DNA of 64,000 nt from Rhabditoides inermis (lineage: Eukaryota; Nematoda; Chromadorea; Rhabditida; Rhabditidae), in contig CAWZYM010000141.1 in NCBI GenBank assembly GCA_963966185.1, positions 326,001 through 390,000 on the forward strand, written 5' to 3'. How positions within the stretch are numbered: the first letter of the stretch is position 1; each line of letters opens with the position of its first letter. The notes beneath the pieces are model-generated. The model was not told the DNA's origin, did not search any database, and saw nothing but the letters and a program-made list of their open reading frames with translations. Below, one piece after another: positions 45,701 to 60,700 of the stretch. Both the position numbers and the translations under genes were made by a program.

Positions 45701-48700
45701 TCATACACACCACGCTTTATCCCTTCTTCCTCTACTCGAACAACAGTGACATGGCCACTCCTCCTCTCCCCTCCTCTCCCTATACTCTAATGAGAGTGTA
45801 AGACAGACAGGCAGACAGACAGACAGACATCATACATACCACGCTTTATCCCTTCTTCCTCTACTCGAACAACAGTGACATGGCCACTCCTCCTCTCCCT
45901 ATAGTATAATGAGAGTGTAAGACAGACAGGCAGACAGACAGACAGACATCATACACACCACGCTTTATCCCTTCTTCCTCTACTCGAACAACAGTGACAT
46001 GGCCACTCCGCCTCTCCCCTCCTCTCCCTTTACTATAATGAGAGTGTAAGACAGACAGACTGACAGACATCATACACACCACGCTTTATCCCTTCTTCCT
46101 CTACTCGAACAACAGTGACAGACCACTCCTCCTCTCCCCTCCTCTCCCTTTACTATAATGAGAGTGTAAGACAGACAGACAGACAGACATCATACACACC
46201 ACGCTTTATCCCTTCTTCCTCTACTCGAACAACAGTGACATGACCACTCCTCCTCTCCCCTCCTCTCCCTATAGTATAATGAGAGTGTAAGACAGACAGA
46301 CAGGCAGACAGACAGACATCATACACACCACGCTTTATCCCTTCTTCCTCTATTCGAACAACAGTGACATGGCCACTCCGCCTCTCCCCTCCTCTCCCTT
46401 TACTATAATGAGAGTGTAAGACAGACAGACTGACAGACATCATACACACCACGCTTTATCCCTTCTTCCTCTACTCGAACAACAGTGACATGGCCACTCC
46501 TCCTCTCCCCTCCTCTCCCTATACTCTAATGAGAGTGTAAGACAGACAGGCAGACAGACAGACAGACATCATACATACCACGCTTTATCCCTTCTTCCTC
46601 TACTCGAACAACAGTGACATGGCCACTCCTCCTCTCCCTATAGTATAATGAGAGTGTAAGACAGACAGGCAGACAGACAGACAGACATCATACACACCAC
46701 GCTTTATCCCTTCTTCCTCTACTCGAACAACAGTGACATGGCCACTCCGCCTCTCCCCTCCTCTCCCTTTACTATAATGAAAGTGTAAGACAGACAGACT
46801 GACAGACATCATACACACCACGCTTTATCCCTTCTTCCTCTACTCGAACAACAGTGACACGACCACTCCTCCTCTCCCTATAGTATAATGAGAGTGTAAG
46901 ACAGACAGACAGACAGACAGACAGACATCATACACACCACGCTTTATCCCTTCTTCCTCTACTCGAACAACAGTGACATGGCCACTCCTCCTCTCCCTAT
47001 AGTATAATGAGAGTGTACGACAGACAGGCAGACAGACAGACAGACATCATACACACCACGCTTTATCCCTTCTTCCTCTACTCGAACAACAGTGACATGG
47101 CCACTCCGCCTCTCCCCTCCTCTCCCTTTACTATAATGAGAGTGTAAGACAGACAGACTGACAGACATCATACACACCACGCTTTATCCCTTCTTCCTCT
47201 ACTCGAACAACAGTGACATGACCACTCCGCCTCTCCCCTCCTCTCCCTTTACTATAATGAGAGTGTAAGACAGACAGACTGACAGACATCATACACACCA
47301 CGCTTTATCCCTTCTTCCTCTACTCGAACAACAGTGACATGACCACTCCGCCTCTCCCCTCCTCTCCCTTTACTATAATGAGAGTGTAAGACAGACAGAC
47401 TGACAGACATCATACACACCACGCTTTATCCCTTCTTCCTCTACTCGAACAACAGTGACAGACCACTCCTCCTCTCCCCTCCTCTCCCTTTACTATAATG
47501 AGAGTGTAAGACAGACAGACTGACAGACATCATACACACCACGCTTTATCCCTTCTTCCTCTACTCGAACAACAGTGACAGACCACTCCTCCTCTCCCCT
47601 CCTCTCCCTATACTATAATGAGAGTGTAAGACAGACAGACAGACAGACATCATACACACCACGCTTTATCCCTTCTTCCTCTACTCGAACAACAGTGACA
47701 TGACCACTCCTCCTCTCCCCTCCTCTCCCTATAGTATAATGAGAGTGTAAGACAGACAGACAGGCAGACAGACAGACATCATACACACCACGCTTTATCC
47801 CTTCTTCCTCTATTCGAACAACAGTGACATGGCCACTCCGCCTCTCCCCTCCTCTCCCTTTACTATAATGAGAGTGTAAGACAGACAGACTGACAGACAT
47901 CATACACACCACGCTTTATCCCTTCTTCCTCTACTCGAACAACAGTGACATGGCCACTCCTCCTCTCCCCTCCTCTCCCTATACTCTAATGAGAGTGTAA
48001 GACAGACAGGCAGACAGACAGACAGACATCATACATACCACGCTTTATCCCTTCTTCCTCTACTCGAACAACAGTGACATGGCCACTCCTCCTCTCCCTA
48101 TAGTATAATGAGAGTGTAAGACAGACAGGCAGACAGACAGACAGACATCATACACACCACGCTTTATCCCTTCTTCCTCTACTCGAACAACAGTGACATG
48201 GCCACTCCGCCTCTCCCCTCCTCTCCCTTTACTATAATGAGAGTGTAAGACAGACAGACTGACAGACATCATACACACCACGCTTTATCCCTTCTTCCTC
48301 TACTCGAACAACAGTGACAGACCACTCCTCCTCTCCCCTCCTCTCCCTTTACTATAATGAGAGTGTAAGACAGACAGACAGACAGACAGACATCATACAC
48401 ACCACGCTTTATCCCTTCTTCCTCTACTCGAACAACAGTGACATGACCACTCCTCCTCTCCCCTCCTCTCCCTATAGTATAATGAGAGTGTAAGACAGAC
48501 AGACAGGCAGACAGACAGACATCATACACACCACGCTTTATCCCTTCTTCCTCTATTCGAACAACAGTGACATGGCCACTCCGCCTCTCCCCTCCTCTCC
48601 CTTTACTATAATGAGAGTGTAAGACAGACAGACTGACAGACATCATACACACCACGCTTTATCCCTTCTTCCTCTACTCGAACAACAGTGACATGGCCAC

Positions 48701-51700
48701 TCCTCCTCTCCCCTCCTCTCCCTATACTCTAATGAGAGTGTAAGACAGACAGGCAGACAGACAGACAGACATCATACATACCACGCTTTATCCCTTCTTC
48801 CTCTACTCGAACAACAGTGACATGGCCACTCCGCCTCTCCCCTCCTCTCCCTTTACTATAATGAGAGTGTAAGACAGACAGACTGACAGACATCATACAC
48901 ACCACGCTTTATCCCTTCTTCCTCTACTCGAACAACAGTGACAGACCACTCCTCCTCTCCCCTCCTCTCCCTATACTATAATGAGAGTGTAAGACAGACA
49001 GACAGACAGACATCATACACACCACGCTTTATCCCTTCTTCCTCTACTCGAACAACAGTGACATGACCACTCCTCCTCTCCCCTCCTCTCCCTATAGTAT
49101 AATGAGAGTGTAAGACAGACAGACAGGCAGACAGACAGACATCATACACACCACGCTTTATCCCTTCTTCCTCTATTCGAACAACAGTGACATGGCCACT
49201 CCGCCTCTCCCCTCCTCTCCCTTTACTATAATGAGAGTGTAAGACAGACAGACTGACAGACATCATACACACCACGCTTTATCCCTTCTTCCTCTACTCG
49301 AACAACAGTGACATGGCCACTCCTCCTCTCCCCTCCTCTCCCTATACTCTAATGAGAGTGTAAGACAGACAGGCAGACAGACAGACAGACATCATACATA
49401 CCACGCTTTATCCCTTCTTCCTCTACTCGAACAACAGTGACATGGCCACTCCTCCTCTCCCTATAGTATAATGAGAGTGTAAGACAGACAGGCAGACAGA
49501 CAGACAGACATCATACACACCACGCTTTATCCCTTCTTCCTCTACTCGAACAACAGTGACATGGCCACTCCGCCTCTCCCCTCCTCTCCCTTTACTATAA
49601 TGAGAGTGTAAGACAGACAGACTGACAGACATCATACACACCACGCTTTATCCCTTCTTCCTCTACTCGAACAACAGTGACAGACCACTCCTCCTCTCCC
49701 CTCCTCTCCCTTTACTATAATGAGAGTGTAAGACAGACAGACAGACAGACAGACATCATACACACCACGCTTTATCCCTTCTTCCTCTACTCGAACAACA
49801 GTGACATGACCACTCCTCCTCTCCCCTCCTCTCCCTATAGTATAATGAGAGTGTAAGACAGACAGACAGGCAGACAGACAGACATCATACACACCACGCT
49901 TTATCCCTTCTTCCTCTATTCGAACAACAGTGACATGGCCACTCCGCCTCTCCCCTCCTCTCCCTTTACTATAATGAGAGTGTAAGACAGACAGACTGAC
50001 AGACATCATACACACCACGCTTTATCCCTTCTTCCTCTACTCGAACAACAGTGACATGGCCACTCCTCCTCTCCCCTCCTCTCCCTATACTCTAATGAGA
50101 GTGTAAGACAGACAGGCAGACAGACAGACAGACATCATACATACCACGCTTTATCCCTTCTTCCTCTACTCGAACAACAGTGACATGGCCACTCCTCCTC
50201 TCCCTATAGTATAATGAGAGTGTAAGACAGACAGGCAGACAGACAGACAGACATCATACACACCACGCTTTATCCCTTCTTCCTCTACTCGAACAACAGT
50301 GACATGGCCACTCCGCCTCTCCCCTCCTCTCCCTTTACTATAATGAAAGTGTAAGACAGACAGACTGACAGACATCATACACACCACGCTTTATCCCTTC
50401 TTCCTCTACTCGAACAACAGTGACACGACCACTCCTCCTCTCCCTATAGTATAATGAGAGTGTAAGACAGACAGACAGACAGACAGACAGACATCATACA
50501 CACCACGCTTTATCCCTTCTTCCTCTACTCGAACAACAGTGACATGGCCACTCCTCCTCTCCCTATAGTATAATGAGAGTGTAAGACAGACAGGCAGACA
50601 GACAGACAGACATCATACACACCACGCTTTATCCCTTCTTCCTCTACTCGAACAACAGTGACATGGCCACTCCGCCTCTCCCCTCCTCTCCCTTTACTAT
50701 AATGAGAGTGTAAGACAGACAGACTGACAGACATCATACACACCACGCTTTATCCCTTCTTCCTCTACTCGAACAACAGTGACATGACCACTCCGCCTCT
50801 CCCCTCCTCTCCCTTTACTATAATGAGAGTGTAAGACAGACAGACTGACAGACATCATACACACCACGCTTTATCCCTTCTTCCTCTACTCGAACAACAG
50901 TGACATGACCACTCCGCCTCTCCCCTCCTCTCCCTTTACTATAATGAGAGTGTAAGACAGACAGACAGACAGACATCATACACACCACGCTTTATCCCTT
51001 CTTCCTCTACTCGAACAACAGTGACATGGCCACTCCGCCTCTCCCCTCCTCTCCCTTTACTATAATGAGAGTGTAAGACAGACAGACTGACAGACATCAT
51101 ACACACCACGCTTTATCCCTTCTTCCTCTACTCGAACAACAGTGACAGACCACTCCTCCTCTCCCCTCCTCTCCCTATACTATAATGAGAGTGTAAGACA
51201 GACAGACAGACAGACATCATACACACCACGCTTTATCCCTTCTTCCTCTACTCGAACAACAGTGACATGACCACTCCTCCTCTCCCCTCCTCTCCCTATA
51301 GTATAATGAGAGTGTAAGACAGACAGACAGGCAGACAGACAGACATCATACACACCACGCTTTATCCCTTCTTCCTCTATTCGAACAACAGTGACATGGC
51401 CACTCCGCCTCTCCCCTCCTCTCCCTTTACTATAATGAGAGTGTAAGACAGACAGACTGACAGACATCATACACACCACGCTTTATCCCTTCTTCCTCTA
51501 CTCGAACAACAGTGACATGGCCACTCCTCCTCTCCCCTCCTCTCCCTATACTCTAATGAGAGTGTAAGACAGACAGGCAGACAGACAGACAGACATCATA
51601 CATACCACGCTTTATCCCTTCTTCCTCTACTCGAACAACAGTGACATGGCCACTCCTCCTCTCCCTATAGTATAATGAGAGTGTAAGACAGACAGGCAGA

Positions 51701-54700
51701 CAGACAGACAGACATCATACACACCACGCTTTATCCCTTCTTCCTCTACTCGAACAACAGTGACATGGCCACTCCGCCTCTCCCCTCCTCTCCCTTTACT
51801 ATAATGAAAGTGTAAGACAGACAGACTGACAGACATCATACACACCACGCTTTATCCCTTCTTCCTCTACTCGAACAACAGTGACACGACCACTCCTCCT
51901 CTCCCTATAGTATAATGAGAGTGTAAGACAGACAGGCAGACAGACAGACAAACATCATACACACCACGCTTTATCCCTTCTTCCTCTACTCGAACAACAG
52001 TGACATGGCCACTCCTCCTCTCCCTATAGTATAATGAGAGTGTAAGACAGACAGGCAGACAGACAGACAGACATCATACACACCACGCTTTATCCCTTCT
52101 TCCTCTACTCGAACAACAGTGACATGGCCACTCCGCCTCTCCCCTCCTCTCCCTTTACTATAATGAGAGTGTAAGACAGACAGACTGACAGACATCATAC
52201 ACACCACGCTTTATCCCTTCTTCCTCTACTCGAACAACAGTGACATGACCACTCCTCCTCTCCCTATAGTATAATGAGAGTGTAAGACAGACAGGCAGAC
52301 AGACAGACAGACATCATACACACCACGCTTTATCCCTTCTTCCTCTACTCGAACAACAGTGACATGGCCACTCCTCCTCTCCCTATAGTATAATGAGAGT
52401 GTAAGACAGACAGGCAGACAGACAGACAGACATCATACACACCACGCTTTATCCCTTCTTCCTCTACTCGAACAACAGTGACATGGCCACTCCGCCTCTC
52501 CCCTCCTCTCCCTTTACTATAATGAGAGTGTAAGACAGACAGACTGACAGACATCATACACACCACGCTTTATCCCTTCTTCCTCTACTCGAACAACAGT
52601 GACAGACCACTCCTCCTCTCCCCTCCTCTCCCTTTACTATAATGAGAGTGTAAGACAGACAGACAGACAGACATCATACACACCACGCTTTATCCCTTCT
52701 TCCTCTACTCGAACAACAGTGACATGACCACTCCTCCTCTCCCCTCCTCTCCCTATAGTATAATGAGAGTGTAAGACAGACAGACAGGCAGACAGACAGA
52801 CATCATACACACCACGCTTTATCCCTTCTTCCTCTATTCGAACAACAGTGACATGGCCACTCCGCCTCTCCCCTCCTCTCCCTTTACTATAATGAGAGTG
52901 TAAGACAGACAGACTGACAGACATCATACACACCACGCTTTATCCCTTCTTCCTCTACTCGAACAACAGTGACATGGCCACTCCGCCTCTCCCCTCCTCT
53001 CCCTTTACTATAATGAGAGTGTAAGACAGACAGACTGACAGACATCATACACACCACGCTTTATCCCTTCTTCCTCTACTCGAACAACAGTGACATGACC
53101 ACTCCGCCTCTCCCCTCCTCTCCCTTTACTATAATGAGAGTGTAAGACAGACAGACTGACAGACATCATACACACCACGCTTTATCCCTTCTTCCTCTAC
53201 TCGAACAACAGTGACATGACCACTCCGCCTCTCCCCTCCTCTCCCTTTACTATAATGAGAGTGTAAGACAGACAGACAGACAGACATCATACACACCACG
53301 CTTTATCCCTTCTTCCTCTACTCGAACAACAGTGACATGGCCACTCCGCCTCTCCCCTCCTCTCCCTTTACTATAATGAGAGTGTAAGACAGACAGACTG
53401 ATAGACATCATACACACCACGCTTTATCCCTTCTTCCTCTACTCGAACAACAGTGACAGACCACTCCTCCTCTCCCCTCCTCTCCCTTTACTATAATGAG
53501 AGTGTAAGACAGACAGACAGACAGACATCATACACACCACGCTTTATCCCTTCTTCCTCTACTCGAACAACAGTGACATGGCCACTCCTCCTCTCCCTAT
53601 AGTATAATGAGAGTGTAAGACAGACAGGCAGACAGACAGACAGACATCATACACACCACGCTTGATCCCTTCTTCCTCTACTCGAACAACAGTGACATGA
53701 CCACTCCTCCTCTCCCCTCCTCTCCCTTTACTATAATGAGAGTGTAAGACAGACTGACTGACAGACATCATACACACCACGCTTTATCCCTTCTTCCTCT
53801 ACTCGAACAACAGTGACAGGACCACTCCTCCTCTCCCCTCCTCTCCCTTTACTATAATGAGAGTGTAAGACAGACAGACAGACAGACATCATACACACCA
53901 CGCTTTATCCCTTCTTCCTCTACTCGAACAACAGTGACATGACCACTCCTCCTCTCCCCTCCTCTCCCTATAGTATAATGAGAGTGTAAGACAGACAGGC
54001 AGACAGACAGACAGACATCATACACACCACGCTTTATCCCTTCTTCCTCTATTCGAACAACAGTGACATGGCCACTCCGCCTCTCCCCTCCTCTCCCTTT
54101 ACTATAATGAGAGTGTAAGACAGACAGACTGACAGACATCATACACACCACGCTTTATCCCTTCTTCCTCTACTCGAACAACAGTGACATGGCCACTCCT
54201 CCTCTCCCCTCCTCTCCCTATACTCTAATGAGAGTGTAAGACAGACAGGCAGACAGACAGACAGACATCATACATACCACGCTTTATCCCTTCTTCCTCT
54301 ACTCGAACAACAGTGACATGGCCACTCCTCCTCTCCCTATAGTATAATGAGAGTGTAAGACAGACAGGCAGACAGACAGACAGACATCATACACACCACG
54401 CTTTATCCCTTCTTCCTCTACTCGAACAACAGTGACATGGCCACTCCGCCTCTCCCCTCCTCTCCCTTTACTATAATGAGAGTGTAAGACAGACAGACTG
54501 ACAGACATCATACACACCACGCTTTATCCCTTCTTCCTCTACTCGAACAACAGTGACAGACCACTCCTCCTCTCCCCTCCTCTCCCTTTACTATAATGAG
54601 AGTGTAAGACAGACAGACAGACAGACATCATACACACCACGCTTTATCCCTTCTTCCTCTACTCGAACAACAGTGACATGACCACTCCTCCTCTCCCCTC

Positions 54701-57700
54701 CTCTCCCTATAGTATAATGAGAGTGTAAGACAGACAGACAGGCAGACAGACAGACATCATACACACCACGCTTTATCCCTTCTTCCTCTATTCGAACAAC
54801 AGTGACATGGCCACTCCGCCTCTCCCCTCCTCTCCCTTTACTATAATGAGAGTGTAAGACAGACAGACTGACAGACATCATACACACCACGCTTTATCCC
54901 TTCTTCCTCTACTCGAACAACAGTGACATGGCCACTCCTCCTCTCCCCTCCTCTCCCTATACTCTAATGAGAGTGTAAGACAGACAGGCAGACAGACAGA
55001 CAGACATCATACATACCACGCTTTATCCCTTCTTCCTCTACTCGAACAACAGTGACATGGCCACTCCTCCTCTCCCTATAGTATAATGAGAGTGTAAGAC
55101 AGACAGGCAGACAGACAGACAGACATCATACACACCACGCTTTATCCCTTCTTCCTCTACTCGAACAACAGTGACATGGCCACTCCGCCTCTCCCCTCCT
55201 CTCCCTTTACTATAATGAAAGTGTAAGACAGACAGACTGACAGACATCATACACACCACGCTTTATCCCTTCTTCCTCTACTCGAACAACAGTGACACGA
55301 CCACTCCTCCTCTCCCTATAGTATAATGAGAGTGTAAGACAGACAGACAGACAGACAGACAGACATCATACACACCACGCTTTATCCCTTCTTCCTCTAC
55401 TCGAACAACAGTGACATGGCCACTCCTCCTCTCCCTATAGTATAATGAGAGTGTACGACAGACAGGCAGACAGACAGACAGACATCATACACACCACGCT
55501 TTATCCCTTCTTCCTCTACTCGAACAACAGTGACATGGCCACTCCGCCTCTCCCCTCCTCTCCCTTTACTATAATGAGAGTGTAAGACAGACAGACTGAC
55601 AGACATCATACACACCACGCTTTATCCCTTCTTCCTCTACTCGAACAACAGTGACATGACCACTCCGCCTCTCCCCTCCTCTCCCTTTACTATAATGAGA
55701 GTGTAAGACTGACAGACTGACAGACATCATACACACCACGCTTTATCCCTTCTTCCTCTACTCGAACAACAGTGACATGACCACTCCGCCTCTCCCCTCC
55801 TCTCCCTTTACTATAATGAGAGTGTAAGACAGACAGACAGACAGACATCATACACACCACGCTTTATCCCTTCTTCCTCTACTCGAACAACAGTGACATG
55901 GCCACTCCGCCTCTCCCCTCCTCTCCCTTTACTATAATGAGAGTGTAAGACAGACAGACTGACAGACATCATACACACCACGCTTTATCCCTTCTTCCTC
56001 TACTCGAACAACAGTGACAGACCACTCCTCCTCTCCCCTCCTCTCCCTATACTATAATGAGAGTGTAAGACAGACAGACAGACAGACATCATACACACCA
56101 CGCTTTATCCCTTCTTCCTCTACTCGAACAACAGTGACATGACCACTCCTCCTCTCCCCTCCTCTCCCTATAGTATAATGAGAGTGTAAGACAGACAGAC
56201 AGGCAGACAGACAGACATCATACACACCACGCTTTATCCCTTCTTCCTCTATTCGAACAACAGTGACATGGCCACTCCGCCTCTCCCCTCCTCTCCCTTT
56301 ACTATAATGAGAGTGTAAGACAGACAGACTGACAGACATCATACACACCACGCTTTATCCCTTCTTCCTCTACTCGAACAACAGTGACATGGCCACTCCT
56401 CCTCTCCCCTCCTCTCCCTATACTCTAATGAGAGTGTAAGACAGACAGGCAGACAGACAGACAGACATCATACATACCACGCTTTATCCCTTCTTCCTCT
56501 ACTCGAACAACAGTGACATGGCCACTCCTCCTCTCCCTATAGTATAATGAGAGTGTAAGACAGACAGGCAGACAGACAGACAGACATCATACACACCACG
56601 CTTTATCCCTTCTTCCTCTACTCGAACAACAGTGACATGGCCACTCCGCCTCTCCCCTCCTCTCCCTTTACTATAATGAGAGTGTAAGACAGACAGACTG
56701 ACAGACATCATACACACCACGCTTTATCCCTTCTTCCTCTACTCGAACAACAGTGACAGACCACTCCTCCTCTCCCCTCCTCTCCCTTTACTATAATGAG
56801 AGTGTAAGACAGACAGACAGACAGACAGACATCATACACACCACGCTTTATCCCTTCTTCCTCTACTCGAACAACAGTGACATGACCACTCCTCCTCTCC
56901 CCTCCTCTCCCTATAGTATAATGAGAGTGTAAGACAGACAGACAGGCAGACAGACAGACATCATACACACCACGCTTTATCCCTTCTTCCTCTATTCGAA
57001 CAACAGTGACATGGCCACTCCGCCTCTCCCCTCCTCTCCCTTTACTATAATGAGAGTGTAAGACAGACAGACTGACAGACATCATACACACCACGCTTTA
57101 TCCCTTCTTCCTCTACTCGAACAACAGTGACATGGCCACTCCTCCTCTCCCCTCCTCTCCCTATACTCTAATGAGAGTGTAAGACAGACAGGCAGACAGA
57201 CAGACAGACATCATACATACCACGCTTTATCCCTTCTTCCTCTACTCGAACAACAGTGACATGGCCACTCCTCCTCTCCCTATAGTATAATGAGAGTGTA
57301 AGACAGACAGGCAGACAGACAGACAGACATCATACACACCACGCTTTATCCCTTCTTCCTCTACTCGAACAACAGTGACATGGCCACTCCGCCTCTCCCC
57401 TCCTCTCCCTTTACTATAATGAAAGTGTAAGACAGACAGACTGACAGACATCATACACACCACGCTTTATCCCTTCTTCCTCTACTCGAACAACAGTGAC
57501 ACGACCACTCCTCCTCTCCCTATAGTATAATGAGAGTGTAAGACAGACAGACAGACAGACAGACAGACATCATACACACCACGCTTTATCCCTTCTTCCT
57601 CTACTCGAACAACAGTGACATGGCCACTCCTCCTCTCCCTATAGTATAATGAGAGTGTAAGACAGACAGGCAGACAGACAGACAGACATCATACACACCA

Positions 57701-60700
57701 CGCTTTATCCCTTCTTCCTCTACTCGAACAACAGTGACATGGCCACTCCGCCTCTCCCCTCCTCTCCCTTTACTATAATGAGAGTGTAAGACAGACAGAC
57801 TGACAGACATCATACACACCACGCTTTATCCCTTCTTCCTCTACTCGAACAACAGTGACATGACCACTCCGCCTCTCCCCTCCTCTCCCTTTACTATAAT
57901 GAGAGTGTAAGACAGACAGACTGACAGACATCATACACACCACGCTTTATCCCTTCTTCCTCTACTCGAACAACAGTGACATGACCACTCCGCCTCTCCC
58001 CTCCTCTCCCTTTACTATAATGAGAGTGTAAGACAGACAGACAGACAGACATCATACACACCACGCTTTATCCCTTCTTCCTCTACTCGAACAACAGTGA
58101 CATGGCCACTCCGCCTCTCCCCTCCTCTCCCTTTACTATAATGAGAGTGTAAGACAGACAGACTGACAGACATCATACACACCACGCTTTATCCCTTCTT
58201 CCTCTACTCGAACAACAGTGACAGACCACTCCTCCTCTCCCCTCCTCTCCCTATACTATAATGAGAGTGTAAGACAGACAGACAGACAGACATCATACAC
58301 ACCACGCTTTATCCCTTCTTCCTCTACTCGAACAACAGTGACATGACCACTCCTCCTCTCCCCTCCTCTCCCTATAGTATAATGAGAGTGTAAGACAGAC
58401 AGACAGGCAGACAGACAGACATCATACACACCACGCTTTATCCCTTCTTCCTCTATTCGAACAACAGTGACATGGCCACTCCGCCTCTCCCCTCCTCTCC
58501 CTTTACTATAATGAGAGTGTAAGACAGACAGACTGACAGACATCATACACACCACGCTTTATCCCTTCTTCCTCTACTCGAACAACAGTGACATGGCCAC
58601 TCCTCCTCTCCCCTCCTCTCCCTATACTCTAATGAGAGTGTAAGACAGACAGGCAGACAGACAGACAGACATCATACATACCACGCTTTATCCCTTCTTC
58701 CTCTACTCGAACAACAGTGACATGGCCACTCCTCCTCTCCCTATAGTATAATGAGAGTGTAAGACAGACAGGCAGACAGACAGACAGACATCATACACAC
58801 CACGCTTTATCCCTTCTTCCTCTACTCGAACAACAGTGACATGGCCACTCCGCCTCTCCCCTCCTCTCCCTTTACTATAATGAAAGTGTAAGACAGACAG
58901 ACTGACAGACATCATACACACCACGCTTTATCCCTTCTTCCTCTACTCGAACAACAGTGACACGACCACTCCTCCTCTCCCTATAGTATAATGAGAGTGT
59001 AAGACAGACAGGCAGACAGACAGACAAACATCATACACACCACGCTTTATCCCTTCTTCCTCTACTCGAACAACAGTGACATGGCCACTCCTCCTCTCCC
59101 TATAGTATAATGAGAGTGTAAGACAGACAGGCAGACAGACAGACAGACATCATACACACCACGCTTTATCCCTTCTTCCTCTACTCGAACAACAGTGACA
59201 TGGCCACTCCGCCTCTCCCCTCCTCTCCCTTTACTATAATGAGAGTGTAAGACAGACAGACTGACAGACATCATACACACCACGCTTTATCCCTTCTTCC
59301 TCTACTCGAACAACAGTGACATGACCACTCCTCCTCTCCCTATAGTATAATGAGAGTGTAAGACAGACAGGCAGACAGACAGACAGACATCATACACACC
59401 ACGCTTTATCCCTTCTTCCTCTACTCGAACAACAGTGACATGGCCACTCCTCCTCTCCCTATAGTATAATGAGAGTGTAAGACAGACAGGCAGACAGACA
59501 GACAGACATCATACACACCACGCTTTATCCCTTCTTCCTCTACTCGAACAACAGTGACATGGCCACTCCGCCTCTCCCCTCCTCTCCCTTTACTATAATG
59601 AGAGTGTAAGACAGACAGACTGACAGACATCATACACACCACGCTTTATCCCTTCTTCCTCTACTCGAACAACAGTGACAGACCACTCCTCCTCTCCCCT
59701 CCTCTCCCTTTACTATAATGAGAGTGTAAGACAGACAGACAGACAGACATCATACACACCACGCTTTATCCCTTCTTCCTCTACTCGAACAACAGTGACA
59801 TGACCACTCCTCCTCTCCCCTCCTCTCCCTATAGTATAATGAGAGTGTAAGACAGACAGACAGGCAGACAGACAGACATCATACACACCACGCTTTATCC
59901 CTTCTTCCTCTATTCGAACAACAGTGACATGGCCACTCCGCCTCTCCCCTCCTCTCCCTTTACTATAATGAGAGTGTAAGACAGACAGACTGACAGACAT
60001 CATACACACCACGCTTTATCCCTTCTTCCTCTACTCGAACAACAGTGACATGGCCACTCCGCCTCTCCCCTCCTCTCCCTTTACTATAATGAGAGTGTAA
60101 GACAGACAGACTGACAGAAATCATACACACCACGCTTTATCCCTTTTTCCTCTACTCGAACAACAGTGACATGACCACTCCTCCTCTCCCTCCTCTCCCT
60201 ATACTATGATGAGAGTGTAAGACAGACAGACAGACAGACAGACATCATACACACCACGCTTTATCCCTTCTTCCTCTACTCGAACAACAGTGACATGACC
60301 ACTCCTCCTCTCCCCTCCTCTCCCTTTACTATAATGAGAGTGTAAGACAGACTGACTGACAGAAATCATACACACCACGCTTTATCCCTTCTTCCTCTAC
60401 TCGAACAACAGTGACAGGACCACTCCTCCTCTCCCCTCCTCTCCCTTTACTATAATGAGAGTGTAAGACAGACAGACAGACAGACATCATACACACCACG
60501 CTTTATCCCTTCTTCCTCTACTCGAACAACAGTGACATGACCACTCCTCCTCTCCCCTCCTCTCCCTATAGTATAATGAGAGTGTAAGACAGACAGGCAG
60601 ACAGACAGACAGACATCATACACACCACGCTTTATCCCTTCTTCCTCTATTCGAACAACAGTGACATGGCCACTCCGCCTCTCCCCTCCTCTCCCTTTAC